Below, one piece after another: positions 8,795 through 15,393 of a DNA stretch of 64,000 nucleotides. Each line of letters begins with the position of its first letter. The first letter of the stretch is position 1. Source of the DNA: Psychrobacter sp. P11G3 (GTDB lineage Bacteria > Pseudomonadota > Gammaproteobacteria > Pseudomonadales > Moraxellaceae); the NCBI RefSeq assembly GCF_001435845.1, contig NZ_CM003596.1:930001-994000 (forward strand), written 5' to 3'. The position numbers were made by a program, and so were the translations under genes. A model generated the notes under the pieces. The model was not told the DNA's origin and did no database searches. It was given only the letters and a program-made list of their open reading frames with translations.

Positions 8795-8874
8795 GTTAAA
8801 CAAGGACAAAAAACAGTTGGTTTTGCTCTTTCGCCGCTAATTTTATCCAACAATTATTTGCATATTATTAGGGC
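8795..8874 (+). other. attC-like site downstream of the protease cassette, interrupted by an IS1111-type remnant
   Basis: A GTTAAACAAGG start (8795-8805), an internal imperfect inverted repeat (ACAAAAAACAGTTGG against CCAACAATTATTTGC) and an end TTATTAGGGC give the layout of an attC site. The missing core-like GTTATAA is found on the far side of the IS remnant at 9242-9248. Rejoining 8874 to 9242 would give TTAGGGC followed by GTTATAA, as expected for an uninterrupted attC. Confidence 0.6.
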
Positions 8875-8975
8875 TACATGGACTCCCCTTTGTCAAGCAA
8901 TAGCATTTCTAACAACAAGAAGATCTGACAGCAGCTCTACATTTGGTGTTTATTAGCTTTGTTACGCTATCGCCC
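8872..8975. repeat. 104-bp IS end repeat, copy 1
   Basis: Matches 10570-10673 over the full 104 nt with about five substitutions and no gaps. It runs from the attC junction GGCTACATGG to TATCGCCC. In IS1111-group elements the noncoding end carries the guide (bridge) RNA, so this could be part of such a locus; that is inference. Confidence 0.8.
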
Positions 8976-9156
8976 AGTAATGCGCGCCAGAGCAGGCTTC
9001 CATACCAATAATACACGGTGGTAATTCAGCTATTTCAACTAATAGGTTGTTTCGTTTAACAGTTTTGCGAAATTTGCACTTGTCATGCTCATCAATAGCG
9101 TGAATACTAAACACTAACTTGGCTAAATCAATGCCAACAGCTTTAATTACAGACAT
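8962..9156 (-). pseudogene. IS110 family transposase, N-terminal fragment
   Basis: The frame begins MSVIKAVGIDLAKLVFSIHAIDEHDK and ends GMEACSGAHYWAIA. The VGIDLAK start, with the first catalytic Asp, and the GMEACSGAHYWA segment are diagnostic of the RuvC-like DEDD domain of IS1111-group transposases. Only 64 residues remain of an expected 330-350; the frame stops at the junction with the conserved IS end sequence, so it is a deletion derivative. Confidence 0.8.
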
Positions 9157-9266
9157 ATGGACTCCTCATATTTGAAGCTTATAATCAACTTCACTATGGC
9201 ACATTGGTAAAAATGTGCTGAGTGAGGAGTCCATATCATTCGTTATAAATCATAAGGAGGAATGTT

Positions 9267-9968
9267 GTGACTACATTTTTAAAAGATAAAGTTAAGATAA
9301 GCGACAATAGGGAAACGCTAATTAAATATCATCACTTGGGTCACGAAGATGCTCTAAACTTGCTTTCTGAAGCAGCTAAAGCAAATTTCACAAATAGTTT
9401 CAAGAAATCGGTCAGCAGTGGATTTGACATGGTGGAAGCTGCTGCCGAAATGGTTTTAGACTACAAGCCCGATCAAATTCAACCCAATGACATAGAATCT
9501 GTCGTTAGGGCTTTCATGTTGTTCAGCGAAAATGAGAGAGCAAATAGATTTTTGGATGAAATAGAGGTTGATGGTTTTGAGAAGGAATATTTTTATCGGA
9601 TAGCTAGAGTTACTGATCCAAGCACACCAAATCCCGGAGAGCCAATTGCCGATCCCGAGCCAGAACCAAAGCCTCCTCGTCCAAGAACAGTAGGCAATGT
9701 TCGTGGAAGGTTTTCGCCAGATTTTGAAGTAGGTAGTGGACTCCAAAATACAGGAGCTTTTACACAGATAATTAACAGAACAAGCCGGCCACTAAAAGTT
9801 CTTATTGATGGAAAGTATTTAGGTTCTGTTCCAGAAGAGGAATACAACTCGTTTGCTTTTCATGAAGGTGCAACAAAAATCAAACTAATACAAGAATTGG
9901 GTAAAGGGGCAACAGTTAATGCCCAAATCAACAACGGCGAGACTCTTTACCTGACAGTGGAGGAATAA
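9267..9968 (+). CDS. Cassette-encoded protein of unknown function with proline-rich linker and beta-rich C-terminal domain
   Basis: Not recognised as a named family. The start is GTG at 9267, decided by a strong AAGGAGG 6 nt upstream. Residues 1-110 are predicted helical and acidic, without a signal peptide. Residues about 112-137 form a linker rich in Pro and Glu (GEPIADPEPEPKPPRPR). The C-terminal part (about 165-233) contains NRTSRPLKVLIDGKYLGSVPE and ends INNGETLYLTVEE; it resembles PEGA-type beta-sandwich domains, a weak call by eye. The gene starts 20 nt after a core-like GTTATAA and is followed directly by an attC site, so it is a complete cassette. A free-standing adaptor or binding protein is possible, but function is unknown. 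Confidence 0.6.
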   Translation: MTTFLKDKVKISDNRETLIKYHHLGHEDALNLLSEAAKANFTNSFKKSVSSGFDMVEAAAEMVLDYKPDQIQPNDIESVVRAFMLFSENERANRFLDEIEVDGFEKEYFYRIARVTDPSTPNPGEPIADPEPEPKPPRPRTVGNVRGRFSPDFEVGSGLQNTGAFTQIINRTSRPLKVLIDGKYLGSVPEEEYNSFAFHEGATKIKLIQELGKGATVNAQINNGETLYLTVEE

Positions 9969-9969
9969 T

Positions 9970-10041
9970 TTATAACAAGGCGCTGCTGCCAGACAAATTT
10001 TCCGCTGCGCTTCAAACTTGCCGCAGAGCGCGACGTTATGC
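9970..10041 (+). other. attC recombination site between the second and third cassettes
   Basis: Inverse core-like TTATAAC (9970-9976) and core GTTATGC (10035-10041, matching GTTRRRY) bracket about 58 nt with imperfect inverted repeats: AAGGCGCTGC on the left against GCAGAGCGCG on the right, and CCGCTGCGC in the middle. Length and layout are those of a typical attC. This is the best preserved of the three sites and is not interrupted. Confidence 0.75.
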
Positions 10042-10116
10042 GTTTACCGCTAATCGGCTTGATATTAATACAGCAAGTCCCTGTATCTATTAAATGTTTA
10101 TATTAAAAGGAAAATT

Positions 10117-10482
10117 ATGGAACCGCTTTTTAACCAAAATTGTGAACTAGTTGGCTGGATGAGATTAGATGCACATATCTTTGATCTTGATATGAACTGG
10201 GTTGCTTATATTTCAAATAATCATGCTTGGTCTGCTGAGACCGGAAACTGGCTAGGGCCTATTGATGTCGCAACTTGCTTAGATCAAAACGGTAAACCGC
10301 TTGTGTGGAGTCCTATAAGTGATATTCGTGGAACTGTACGCCCAATAAGGCCTGTGCGAGCTGTTAGATCTGTACGTCCCGTTAGACCAGTGAGGCCTGT
10401 ACGTCCCGTTAGACCAGTGAGGCCTATAGCTCCTGTTGGTGGCTGGTCTCAACTAACATGGCAACAATGGCTAGCTCAGTAA
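10117..10482 (+). CDS. Small cassette protein with Val-Arg-Pro repeats (possible 4-fold beta flower type)
   Basis: A 121-residue protein. Residues 1-68 (MEPLFNQNCELVGWM, HIFDLDMNWVAYISNNHAWS, GNWLGPIDVA, LDQNGKPLVWSP) consist of short aromatic beta-rich segments; the pattern recalls the 4-fold beta flower proteins known from integron cassettes, a tentative call. Residues about 77-107 are a run of Val-Arg-Pro units, strongly basic, and the tail is WSQLTWQQWLAQ. AAGGAAAA lies a few nt before the ATG at 10117. It sits between two attC sites and so is a cassette. The repeat encodes an arginine-rich flexible segment that could bind nucleic acid, but this is not demonstrated. Confidence 0.6.
   Translation: MEPLFNQNCELVGWMRLDAHIFDLDMNWVAYISNNHAWSAETGNWLGPIDVATCLDQNGKPLVWSPISDIRGTVRPIRPVRAVRSVRPVRPVRPVRPVRPVRPIAPVGGWSQLTWQQWLAQ
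10371..10424 (+). repeat. Exact 27-bp tandem duplication inside the third cassette gene
   Basis: Units 10371-10397 and 10398-10424 are identical at all 27 positions and encode nine residues of the Val-Arg-Pro tract. Degenerate related sequence lies just upstream from about 10334. Identity at third codon positions points to recent slippage or duplication. Confidence 0.85.
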
Positions 10483-10487
10483 ACAAC

Positions 10488-10572
10488 GCATAACAAGTTG
10501 CTTAAACGGAAAAATAACAGTTTGCCATCGCTTCGCGATTATAACCAACCATTTTTATCCGCTTAACGAGGC
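10488..10572 (+). other. attC site of the third cassette, interrupted by an IS1111-type remnant
   Basis: GCATAAC (10488-10494) opens the site. CGGAAAAATAACAGTTTG is partly complementary to CAACCATTTTTATCCG, with a central CGCTTCGCG hairpin. The site runs to TTAACGAGGC at 10572, where TACATGGACTCCCC of the IS end follows. A core-like GTTAAAC is found beyond the remnant at 10705-10711, and rejoining gives GAGGC followed by GTTAAAC. Confidence 0.6.
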
Positions 10573-10673
10573 TACATGGACTCCCCTTTGTCAAGCAATA
10601 GCATTTCTGACAACAAGAAGAGCTGACAGTAGCTCTACATTCGGCGTTTATTAGCTTTGTTACGCTATCGCCC
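10570..10673. repeat. 104-bp IS end repeat, copy 2
   Basis: Same length and orientation as 8872-8975, about five mismatches, no indels. It includes the ATGGACTCC subterminal repeat at 10575-10583. Confidence 0.8.
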
Positions 10674-10704
10674 TGATGATTTGCGCTTGAGCAATGCCTC
10701 ATTC
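10570..10704. mobile_element. Second IS1111-type remnant at the equivalent position of another attC
   Basis: The left junction and 104 bp (10570-10673) are about 95% identical to those at 8872-8975. Only about 30 further nt, ending TCATT before CGTTA, separate this from the attC remainder, so nearly the whole element has been lost. The TCATT-CGTTA right junction is shared with the first remnant. Confidence 0.6.
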
Positions 10705-10830
10705 GTTAAACAGAGTATTAATTAATAATCTCTTCCCGATCAAACAGGCTTTTTTGCTCTCGGTGTTACCGTCAATTGCTAATGCACAGACTCGGTGGTA
10801 TTAACCTTTTAGTTTAACTACTTTAAAAAA

Positions 10831-11300
10831 TCATTTCACATAGTTAGCTTGATACTCTTTTTCTGAGTGTAATAGTGCCCATATTAGACGGGCGTTTTTA
10901 GCGGCCAGCGCAACAGTGGCTCGTTTGAACCCTCGTCGTTCAACAAGGTCTTTTACCCACATACTCGTACGGTTGATTTTGTTTTTACAGTTAGCAATAA
11001 CCGCTCGTGCGCCATGAATAAGTGAAGTGCGAATATGTTTTTCACCGCGCTTGCTAATTCGCCCAAGGTGCGCTTTTCCGCCTGTTGAATATTGCCGTGG
11101 AACTAAACCAATCCATGCAGCAAATGATCTGCTGGTATTAAAATGCTTAGCGTCATTAACGGTCGCTACAACAGCTTTTTCCCCCGTAATCGATTGATAC
11201 GTGCGGTTCTGTCTTTTATAGCGCCTTGCCTAATGCGATGTAAACATAAAACGGCTTGTTGCTCTTCACTTTTGATACTGACAAAGCGTGTTTTAGCTTT
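10831..11300 (-). pseudogene. IS110 family transposase, C-terminal fragment with internal deletion
   Basis: Read on the minus strand from about 11300, RFVSIKSEEQQAVLCLHRIRQG belongs to the central helical region of IS1111-type transposases. It is then joined in another frame to GEKAVVATVNDAKHFNTSRS and continues FAAWIGLVPRQYSTGGKAHL, GRISKRGEKHIRTSLIHGAR, KNARLIWALLHSEKEYQANY and the stop at 10833-10831. The part between the two stretches is missing and the frame changes, so the gene is dead. It lies about 125 nt beyond the second attC-embedded remnant; whether it was part of the same insertion cannot be told by eye. No N-terminal part is found near it. The 100-odd nt from 11300 to the next gene hold nothing recognised. 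Confidence 0.75.
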
Positions 11301-11531
11301 AAAAACTCAATTAAGTAATTTGACGAAGTCTCAAGAAATTCCCGATATTCTGAAATTAACATCTAACATAAAAAATGGGTCGCTTAGCATCTAAAGAGTG
11401 AAAGTCGAGAGTAGGAATGGTGACATTTTGCTTACTGGCAGGCCAGCAAAAACCTGCTAAGATACGCTATTGAATGAATGTATGCAATATGCGCACAATG
11501 TGAGTGTAATAGACGAGGGGCAGAGCAAGTC

Positions 11532-12281
11532 ATGGTAGTCAGTTTGACAAGAATGCTACAGTCATTTGGGCAAGCTCAAGATGACCTACCGACATTGGCA
11601 GCAAAGAATGCTCAGGAGATGAGTGTCAATCATGAACGGGATGCTGCTGCCAAGAGTGATAGCAATCACGCAGTACATGAGCGTTCTACACTGACTCCGC
11701 CTGAACGTGTAAACCGCATATGTGATGCGTTGGCACAAGTGAGTGATAGCCAATCATCCACGCCTTTGACCGATCGCTATCTGAGTAATCGTGCTCAAAT
11801 GCGCCCAACCAATAGACCGCCTTTTGACCCAGATACCTTGTGGTATCTCAAACATGGACGTTGTCCGATTATGACTGAGCTTGTTGATGTGGTTGATGAG
11901 GCCACCCTAAATGCCATGCCTATTGAAGCCGTTGCGATACTAGACCGTATCAACGGTAAGCTAAAGCGTTACCGTGAGTGGAGTAGTGAGCTGAACGAAC
12001 AGCAACAGCAGCAGCATAATGAGCGTCAGTTCGTCATCGATAAATTGGTGTCCGAAAGTATCCCTGAGGCATTGCATCATTATGAGCAGCTACAACGCTT
12101 TAGTCCGCATCGCACCAAAAATAATATGGTGCAGGGCAAGATGACGGCCGGTGATATGCTGACAGATTTGTTTTTAGAGATTGACTATGAGCTTGACGAG
12201 TTATTGGATGAGTTGCATCAGACAGTTTTGAACCGCCTTGCCTCAACCCATCGTTATGTTAAGAGCCGTACGCAAAATTAA
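11532..12281 (+). CDS. Protein of unknown function, first of three tandem paralogues
   Basis: Not recognised. The frame is open from an ATG at 11478, but MVVSLTRMLQSF at 11532 is preferred: GAGGGG (11515-11520) lies upstream, although at a long spacing. The N-terminal half is low in conserved features; a Gln-rich stretch precedes the C-terminal part QFVIDKLVSESIPEALHHYEQL, GKMTAGDMLTDLFLEIDYEL and DELLDELHQTVLNRLASTHR. The same helical pattern (Pro-Glu then Tyr-x-x-Leu, then Leu-x-x-Leu, then Asp-x-Leu-Leu, ending in an Arg/Tyr motif) is present in the genes at 12455 and 13176. It distantly recalls the C-terminal part of XpaC-type proteins, which is only a guess. An extended -10 TGCTAAGAT (11455-11463) lies upstream. 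Confidence 0.6.
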   Translation: MVVSLTRMLQSFGQAQDDLPTLAAKNAQEMSVNHERDAAAKSDSNHAVHERSTLTPPERVNRICDALAQVSDSQSSTPLTDRYLSNRAQMRPTNRPPFDPDTLWYLKHGRCPIMTELVDVVDEATLNAMPIEAVAILDRINGKLKRYREWSSELNEQQQQQHNERQFVIDKLVSESIPEALHHYEQLQRFSPHRTKNNMVQGKMTAGDMLTDLFLEIDYELDELLDELHQTVLNRLASTHRYVKSRTQN

Positions 12282-12364
12282 ATGTTCTTTAATGATGTTT
12301 TTTTGAACACTTGCAAAGGTTAAGTATTATCAAAAAACACAATCGACCCGGTGCATAACAATAT

Positions 12365-12391
12365 AGGGCTTTAATAGAGCCTTATTTTTTT
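12365..12391 (+). terminator. Rho-independent terminator
   Basis: Stem AGGGCTTT (12365-12372) and AGAGCCTT (12376-12383), with two G-T pairs and loop AAT, followed by a run of seven T. It separates the first paralogue from the second and third. Confidence 0.6.
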
Positions 12392-12454
12392 GTTTAATAA
12401 TAACAACCATAAGAAATCAGCTACGACATTCTGATAAGTAATAAGGACAATATA

Positions 12455-13135
12455 ATGACCCAAATGACTGCGATGTTCGTAATGTTTGTTTTGTATGGGC
12501 TGTTGCCAGCAGCTGGGTTATATCTAGGTTATCGTGGCATTAAAAAAGTCACAGCACCCAAAATGCTCGAATATAAGGCGATTCCGCAACTGGGTTATAT
12601 ACCTGAAAAAAGCCTACCTGTCGACGTTAAAACTGCTCTGGAGCAAATTAATACAAAGGGTGAAAAGCTGCGTGTCATGTATGGCGATACCAATAATGAT
12701 GGCAAAATTGATGATAAAGATACTGTCAACGAAACTTATATTATGATTCAAAACTTAATGGATAGGCACGTGCCACAAGCAGTGGCTGACTATCGCCGCT
12801 TACATGATTTAGATGTGACGGATAGTGCGCTTGCTGACACTACCAAAATTAAGCATTCTAATGTCACGGGCAAAGAAGCCTTGTTAGACGTGCTTAAGAC
12901 AATTAACACACAGTTCGATGACCTGCTCAACGCGTCATATCATCAAGACGGTCAAAAGCTACTCGCGACCAATCGCTATCTCCAAAAACGTTTTGACAAT
13001 CCTACTAGCAACACAGAGTTTCAAAAGCCCGATAGCACTAGCACTGCCAGTAGAAATGCGAGCAGTAATGTAGATATCCAAGCGATTGAAAGCCCAACTG
13101 GTGAAAATGTGAGCGCTAAAGATATTAAGTTATAA
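12455..13135 (+). CDS. Membrane-anchored protein of unknown function with an EF-hand-type loop, second paralogue
   Basis: Residues about 5-28 (MFVMFVLYGLLPAAGLYLGY) form one membrane segment, leaving the rest on one side. Residues 78-89, DTNNDGKIDDKD, match the calcium-binding EF-hand or dockerin loop at every ligand position (Asp1, Asn3, Asp5, Gly6, Ile8, Asp12). This is followed by the shared helical domain: MIQNLMDRHVPQAVADYRRL, GKEALLDVLKTINTQFDDLL, ATNRYLQKRF. The last 35 residues are Ser/Thr-rich. AAGGA lies about 9 nt before the ATG. The gene at 13176 begins 40 nt downstream, so the two are probably one transcript. A calcium-responsive envelope protein is a reasonable idea, but the protein is not recognised. 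Confidence 0.65.
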   Translation: MTQMTAMFVMFVLYGLLPAAGLYLGYRGIKKVTAPKMLEYKAIPQLGYIPEKSLPVDVKTALEQINTKGEKLRVMYGDTNNDGKIDDKDTVNETYIMIQNLMDRHVPQAVADYRRLHDLDVTDSALADTTKIKHSNVTGKEALLDVLKTINTQFDDLLNASYHQDGQKLLATNRYLQKRFDNPTSNTEFQKPDSTSTASRNASSNVDIQAIESPTGENVSAKDIKL

Positions 13136-13175
13136 ATACAAAGTTGAATGGTGAAAGGGTAAAGAGCAAGCGTAT

Positions 13176-13727
13176 ATGAGTATCTTAATAGGCATCGGTA
13201 TTGTAACGACCGTCACTACCTTTTATCTAGGTAGAAAAGGCTGGCAGGCTTTTCATAAAGCTGTCGGTATCTCACCTGGCGTGCTCACGTATCAGGATTA
13301 CGATGCGCCCTTGTCATTAGCCACATTAAGCTTGCAGCAGTTAACGTTAAATAAACAGCACTTAAAAACATTGTCAGAGCAGCAACTTCGTCAGCTAAAA
13401 CGTATCGATGAAAAAGTAAGCAGCTATTACGCTTATCAAGCAGCATTACATGCTCAACATAAGACACCAGCGATAACAGAAGCGCAGTTTGTGTTGAATA
13501 AAATGCTGCAAACACGGTTACCCGAAATGCTAGCTACTCATTACCAATTAACAAATATAAATGCCAAGAATGGAAATAACGACAAGAGATTGGAAGCTAA
13601 TGAGTTATTGCAGAGTGTTTTAGATAATATCGAGCAGCGTTTAGATAAATTACTGGCGCAAATGGATGAGGAACAGCTACAAGAGCTGCGAGTCATGAAG
13701 CACTATATTAATAGTCACGATAGCTGA
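13176..13727 (+). CDS. Membrane-anchored protein of unknown function with a degenerate EF-hand-like loop, third paralogue
   Basis: A 183-residue protein with an N-terminal hydrophobic segment (MSILIGIGIVTTVTTFYLG) and the domain shared with the two upstream genes: QFVLNKMLQTRLPEMLATHY, NELLQSVLDNIEQRLDKLLA, LRVMKHYINSH. Between its two helical halves residues 132-143 (NGNNDKRLEANE) keep EF-hand spacing with Asn1, Asn3, Asp5, Leu8 and Glu12 but lack the usual Gly6. The loop of the second paralogue lies before the domain instead, so the placement is not the same. It ends before a strong bidirectional terminator. Function unknown. Confidence 0.65.
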   Translation: MSILIGIGIVTTVTTFYLGRKGWQAFHKAVGISPGVLTYQDYDAPLSLATLSLQQLTLNKQHLKTLSEQQLRQLKRIDEKVSSYYAYQAALHAQHKTPAITEAQFVLNKMLQTRLPEMLATHYQLTNINAKNGNNDKRLEANELLQSVLDNIEQRLDKLLAQMDEEQLQELRVMKHYINSHDS

Positions 13728-13790
13728 GCCGCTATATCTATACTGAGCAACTGTGACGCTTGTAAACTGTGAAGCCTATAAAAAGACACA

Positions 13791-13831
13791 AAAAAAGCGG
13801 TCAATGACTATTTATCATTGACCGCTTTTTT
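13791..13831. terminator. Strong bidirectional terminator between the paralogue cluster and rluB
   Basis: Arms AAAAAAGCGGTCAATGA (13791-13807) and TCATTGACCGCTTTTTT (13815-13831) are perfectly complementary over 17 bp, with a 7-nt loop. The A-run and T-run make it functional in both directions, as suits the convergent genes. Confidence 0.92.
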
Positions 13832-13882
13832 ATGTTTATCCCAAATCTATTTAAGACTTAGAATAATGTTAAAGCAATTTAA

Positions 13883-14812
13883 CTAGCGCTTATCATTGCG
13901 ATCACGGGTGTTGCGTGTACCGCGGCTAGCAGGGCTAGCGCTACTTTTAGGTTTCGCGCTGCTATTGCGGTTATCGTTACGAGTGTCAGTGCGACGCGCT
14001 TTAAGCGGCTTGTTTCTGATACGTTCTTGTTTTTCTTTGGCTGCGCCATGTAGACCCGTGCCATAACGTGGGCGTAAGCTGACCAAATCCGTCAACGTGT
14101 TGATTTCTTTTTTATCAAGCTCTAAGAAACGGCCAGTACGTAGCTCTTTTGGTAGAACAATCGTGCCATAGCGTGTACGTAATAGACGACTAACTTTTAG
14201 ACCTTGTGATTCAAATAAACGACGTACTTCGCGGTTTCGGCCTTCTTTTAGCTGGACGTGATACCACTTGTTGACGCCTTCGCCGCCGCCTTCTTTGATG
14301 TCTTCAAATTTGGCAAGGCCATCTTCTAGCATGACGCCAGCAGTCAATGCACGGGCGATATCAGGCGTTACTTCACCCAATACACGTACCGCATATTCAC
14401 GCGTGACTTCACCAGATGGATGCATCAAGCGATGCGCCATTTCACCATCATTAGTAAATAACAATAGGCCAGTTGAGTTGATGTCCAAGCGTCCAACCAT
14501 TACCCAGCGGTCATGCGTTAGCTTTGGCAAGCGTTCAAAAACAGTTGGGCGACCTTCTGGATCTTTAGCCGAACAAACTTCGCCTTCAGGCTTGTAGTAA
14601 GCGATAACACGGCGACGCTTCTCATTTTCAGAAGTGTATTTGATTTGACGGCCATCAACACGAATCTCATCACCTTGCGAGACGCGATCACCGATGGTCG
14701 CAGGACCGTTATTAACCGTTACGCGGCCAGATTTGATGACTTCTTCCATTTGGCGGCGTGAACCAAGTCCCATACGGGCGAGTGCTTTCTGTAATTTTTC
14801 GTCTTTCATCAT
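13883..14812 (-). CDS. rluB: 23S rRNA pseudouridine synthase RluB
   Basis: RluB converts U2605 of 23S rRNA to pseudouridine. An S4-type RNA-binding domain occupies residues 1-60 (LQKALARMGLGSRRQMEEVI, SGRVTVNNG). The catalytic motif GRLDINSTGLLLFTNDGE contains Asp110, and YKPEGEVCSAKDPEGRPTVFERLP and EGRNREVRRLFESQGL match the RluB/RluE group. The C-terminal 70 residues form a basic, Ser/Arg/Asn-rich tail, a common and variable extension. Two ATG codons are adjacent; AAGGA is 4 nt before the first (14812) and 7 nt before the second (14809), so the second may be the true start. Confidence 0.93.
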   Translation of the reverse strand: MMKDEKLQKALARMGLGSRRQMEEVIKSGRVTVNNGPATIGDRVSQGDEIRVDGRQIKYTSENEKRRRVIAYYKPEGEVCSAKDPEGRPTVFERLPKLTHDRWVMVGRLDINSTGLLLFTNDGEMAHRLMHPSGEVTREYAVRVLGEVTPDIARALTAGVMLEDGLAKFEDIKEGGGEGVNKWYHVQLKEGRNREVRRLFESQGLKVSRLLRTRYGTIVLPKELRTGRFLELDKKEINTLTDLVSLRPRYGTGLHGAAKEKQERIRNKPLKARRTDTRNDNRNSSAKPKSSASPASRGTRNTRDRNDKR

Positions 14813-15393
14813 AATATCCTTGAGTCGGTGGGTTTACATTTCTCAATGTAAAAAATCGGATTGACTATTCTACGCTATTTTAACAAATTTAGCACGTAAA
14901 CCAATACCTTACTGGTTATTAATGCATAAACAAACATGATGCTAATCAATAAAAGTTTATTAGTCGTATACGAAATATAGACTCGGAGACTCTCAATGAC
15001 TAACTATATAAGTTAATACATAGATACAAACACTTACACTACTTCGGCATTAAAAGGATAGTTCCAATCATAAATGCAATCGAAACAAGCCTTCATTAAG
15101 TTAGATTTCTTCAAATTAAAAATAAAAATTTTATTTATGATGAAGCTGTTTTCACTTGCATTTTTTTATCGCTAAATAATCTAAAAGTTGATATCAATTT
15201 TCGTAATTAGCCGCAAATAAAGGGCTTGATAAGCAATTGCAAAATAGTCACTTAATTATTTTATGACAGATTATATTTATTGCACTGAATATAGTTTAGG
15301 TGTATATTTATTAAATATATTCTTTTTTACGAATATAAATGCTGTGGTGAGGTTTCTTGGTTTGATTCACAAATATAAATATGAGTAACTGTT
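14813..15393. other. Long AT-rich intergenic region before the polysaccharide cluster
   Basis: About 580 nt between divergent rluB and wza with no credible open frame. It must hold the promoters of both, but it is so AT-rich that many -10-like hexamers occur and none stands out. No ops (GGCGGTAGC) or JUMPstart-like element is visible. Confidence 0.5.

Larger units (their letters stand above)
8872..9241. mobile_element. IS1111-type (IS110 family) remnant inserted in attC
   Basis: The left junction is GGC followed by TACATGGACTCCCC; the right end is GAGGAGTCCATATCATT before CGTTA. ATGGACTCC and its reverse complement are subterminal inverted repeats of the kind known for IS1111 elements. A further ATATGGACTCCTCA (9155-9168) faces its exact complement at 9223-9236, just upstream of the transposase start. 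About 370 bp remain, with only the first part of the transposase on the minus strand, so it cannot move by itself. IS1111-attC elements are known to insert at a fixed point of cassette attC sites, which is what is seen here. Confidence 0.65.

Noticed and set aside
9593..9847. Minus-strand open frame opposite the second cassette gene
   Set aside because: It is a shadow of the plus-strand gene, whose Pro-rich linker gives Gly-rich antisense sequence, and it has no ribosome site.
10371..10424. Short tandem repeat as a CRISPR array
   Set aside because: The units abut without spacers and are in frame within a coding sequence.
11143..11394. 83-codon plus-strand open frame
   Set aside because: It lies opposite the transposase remnant on the minus strand and has no family resemblance.
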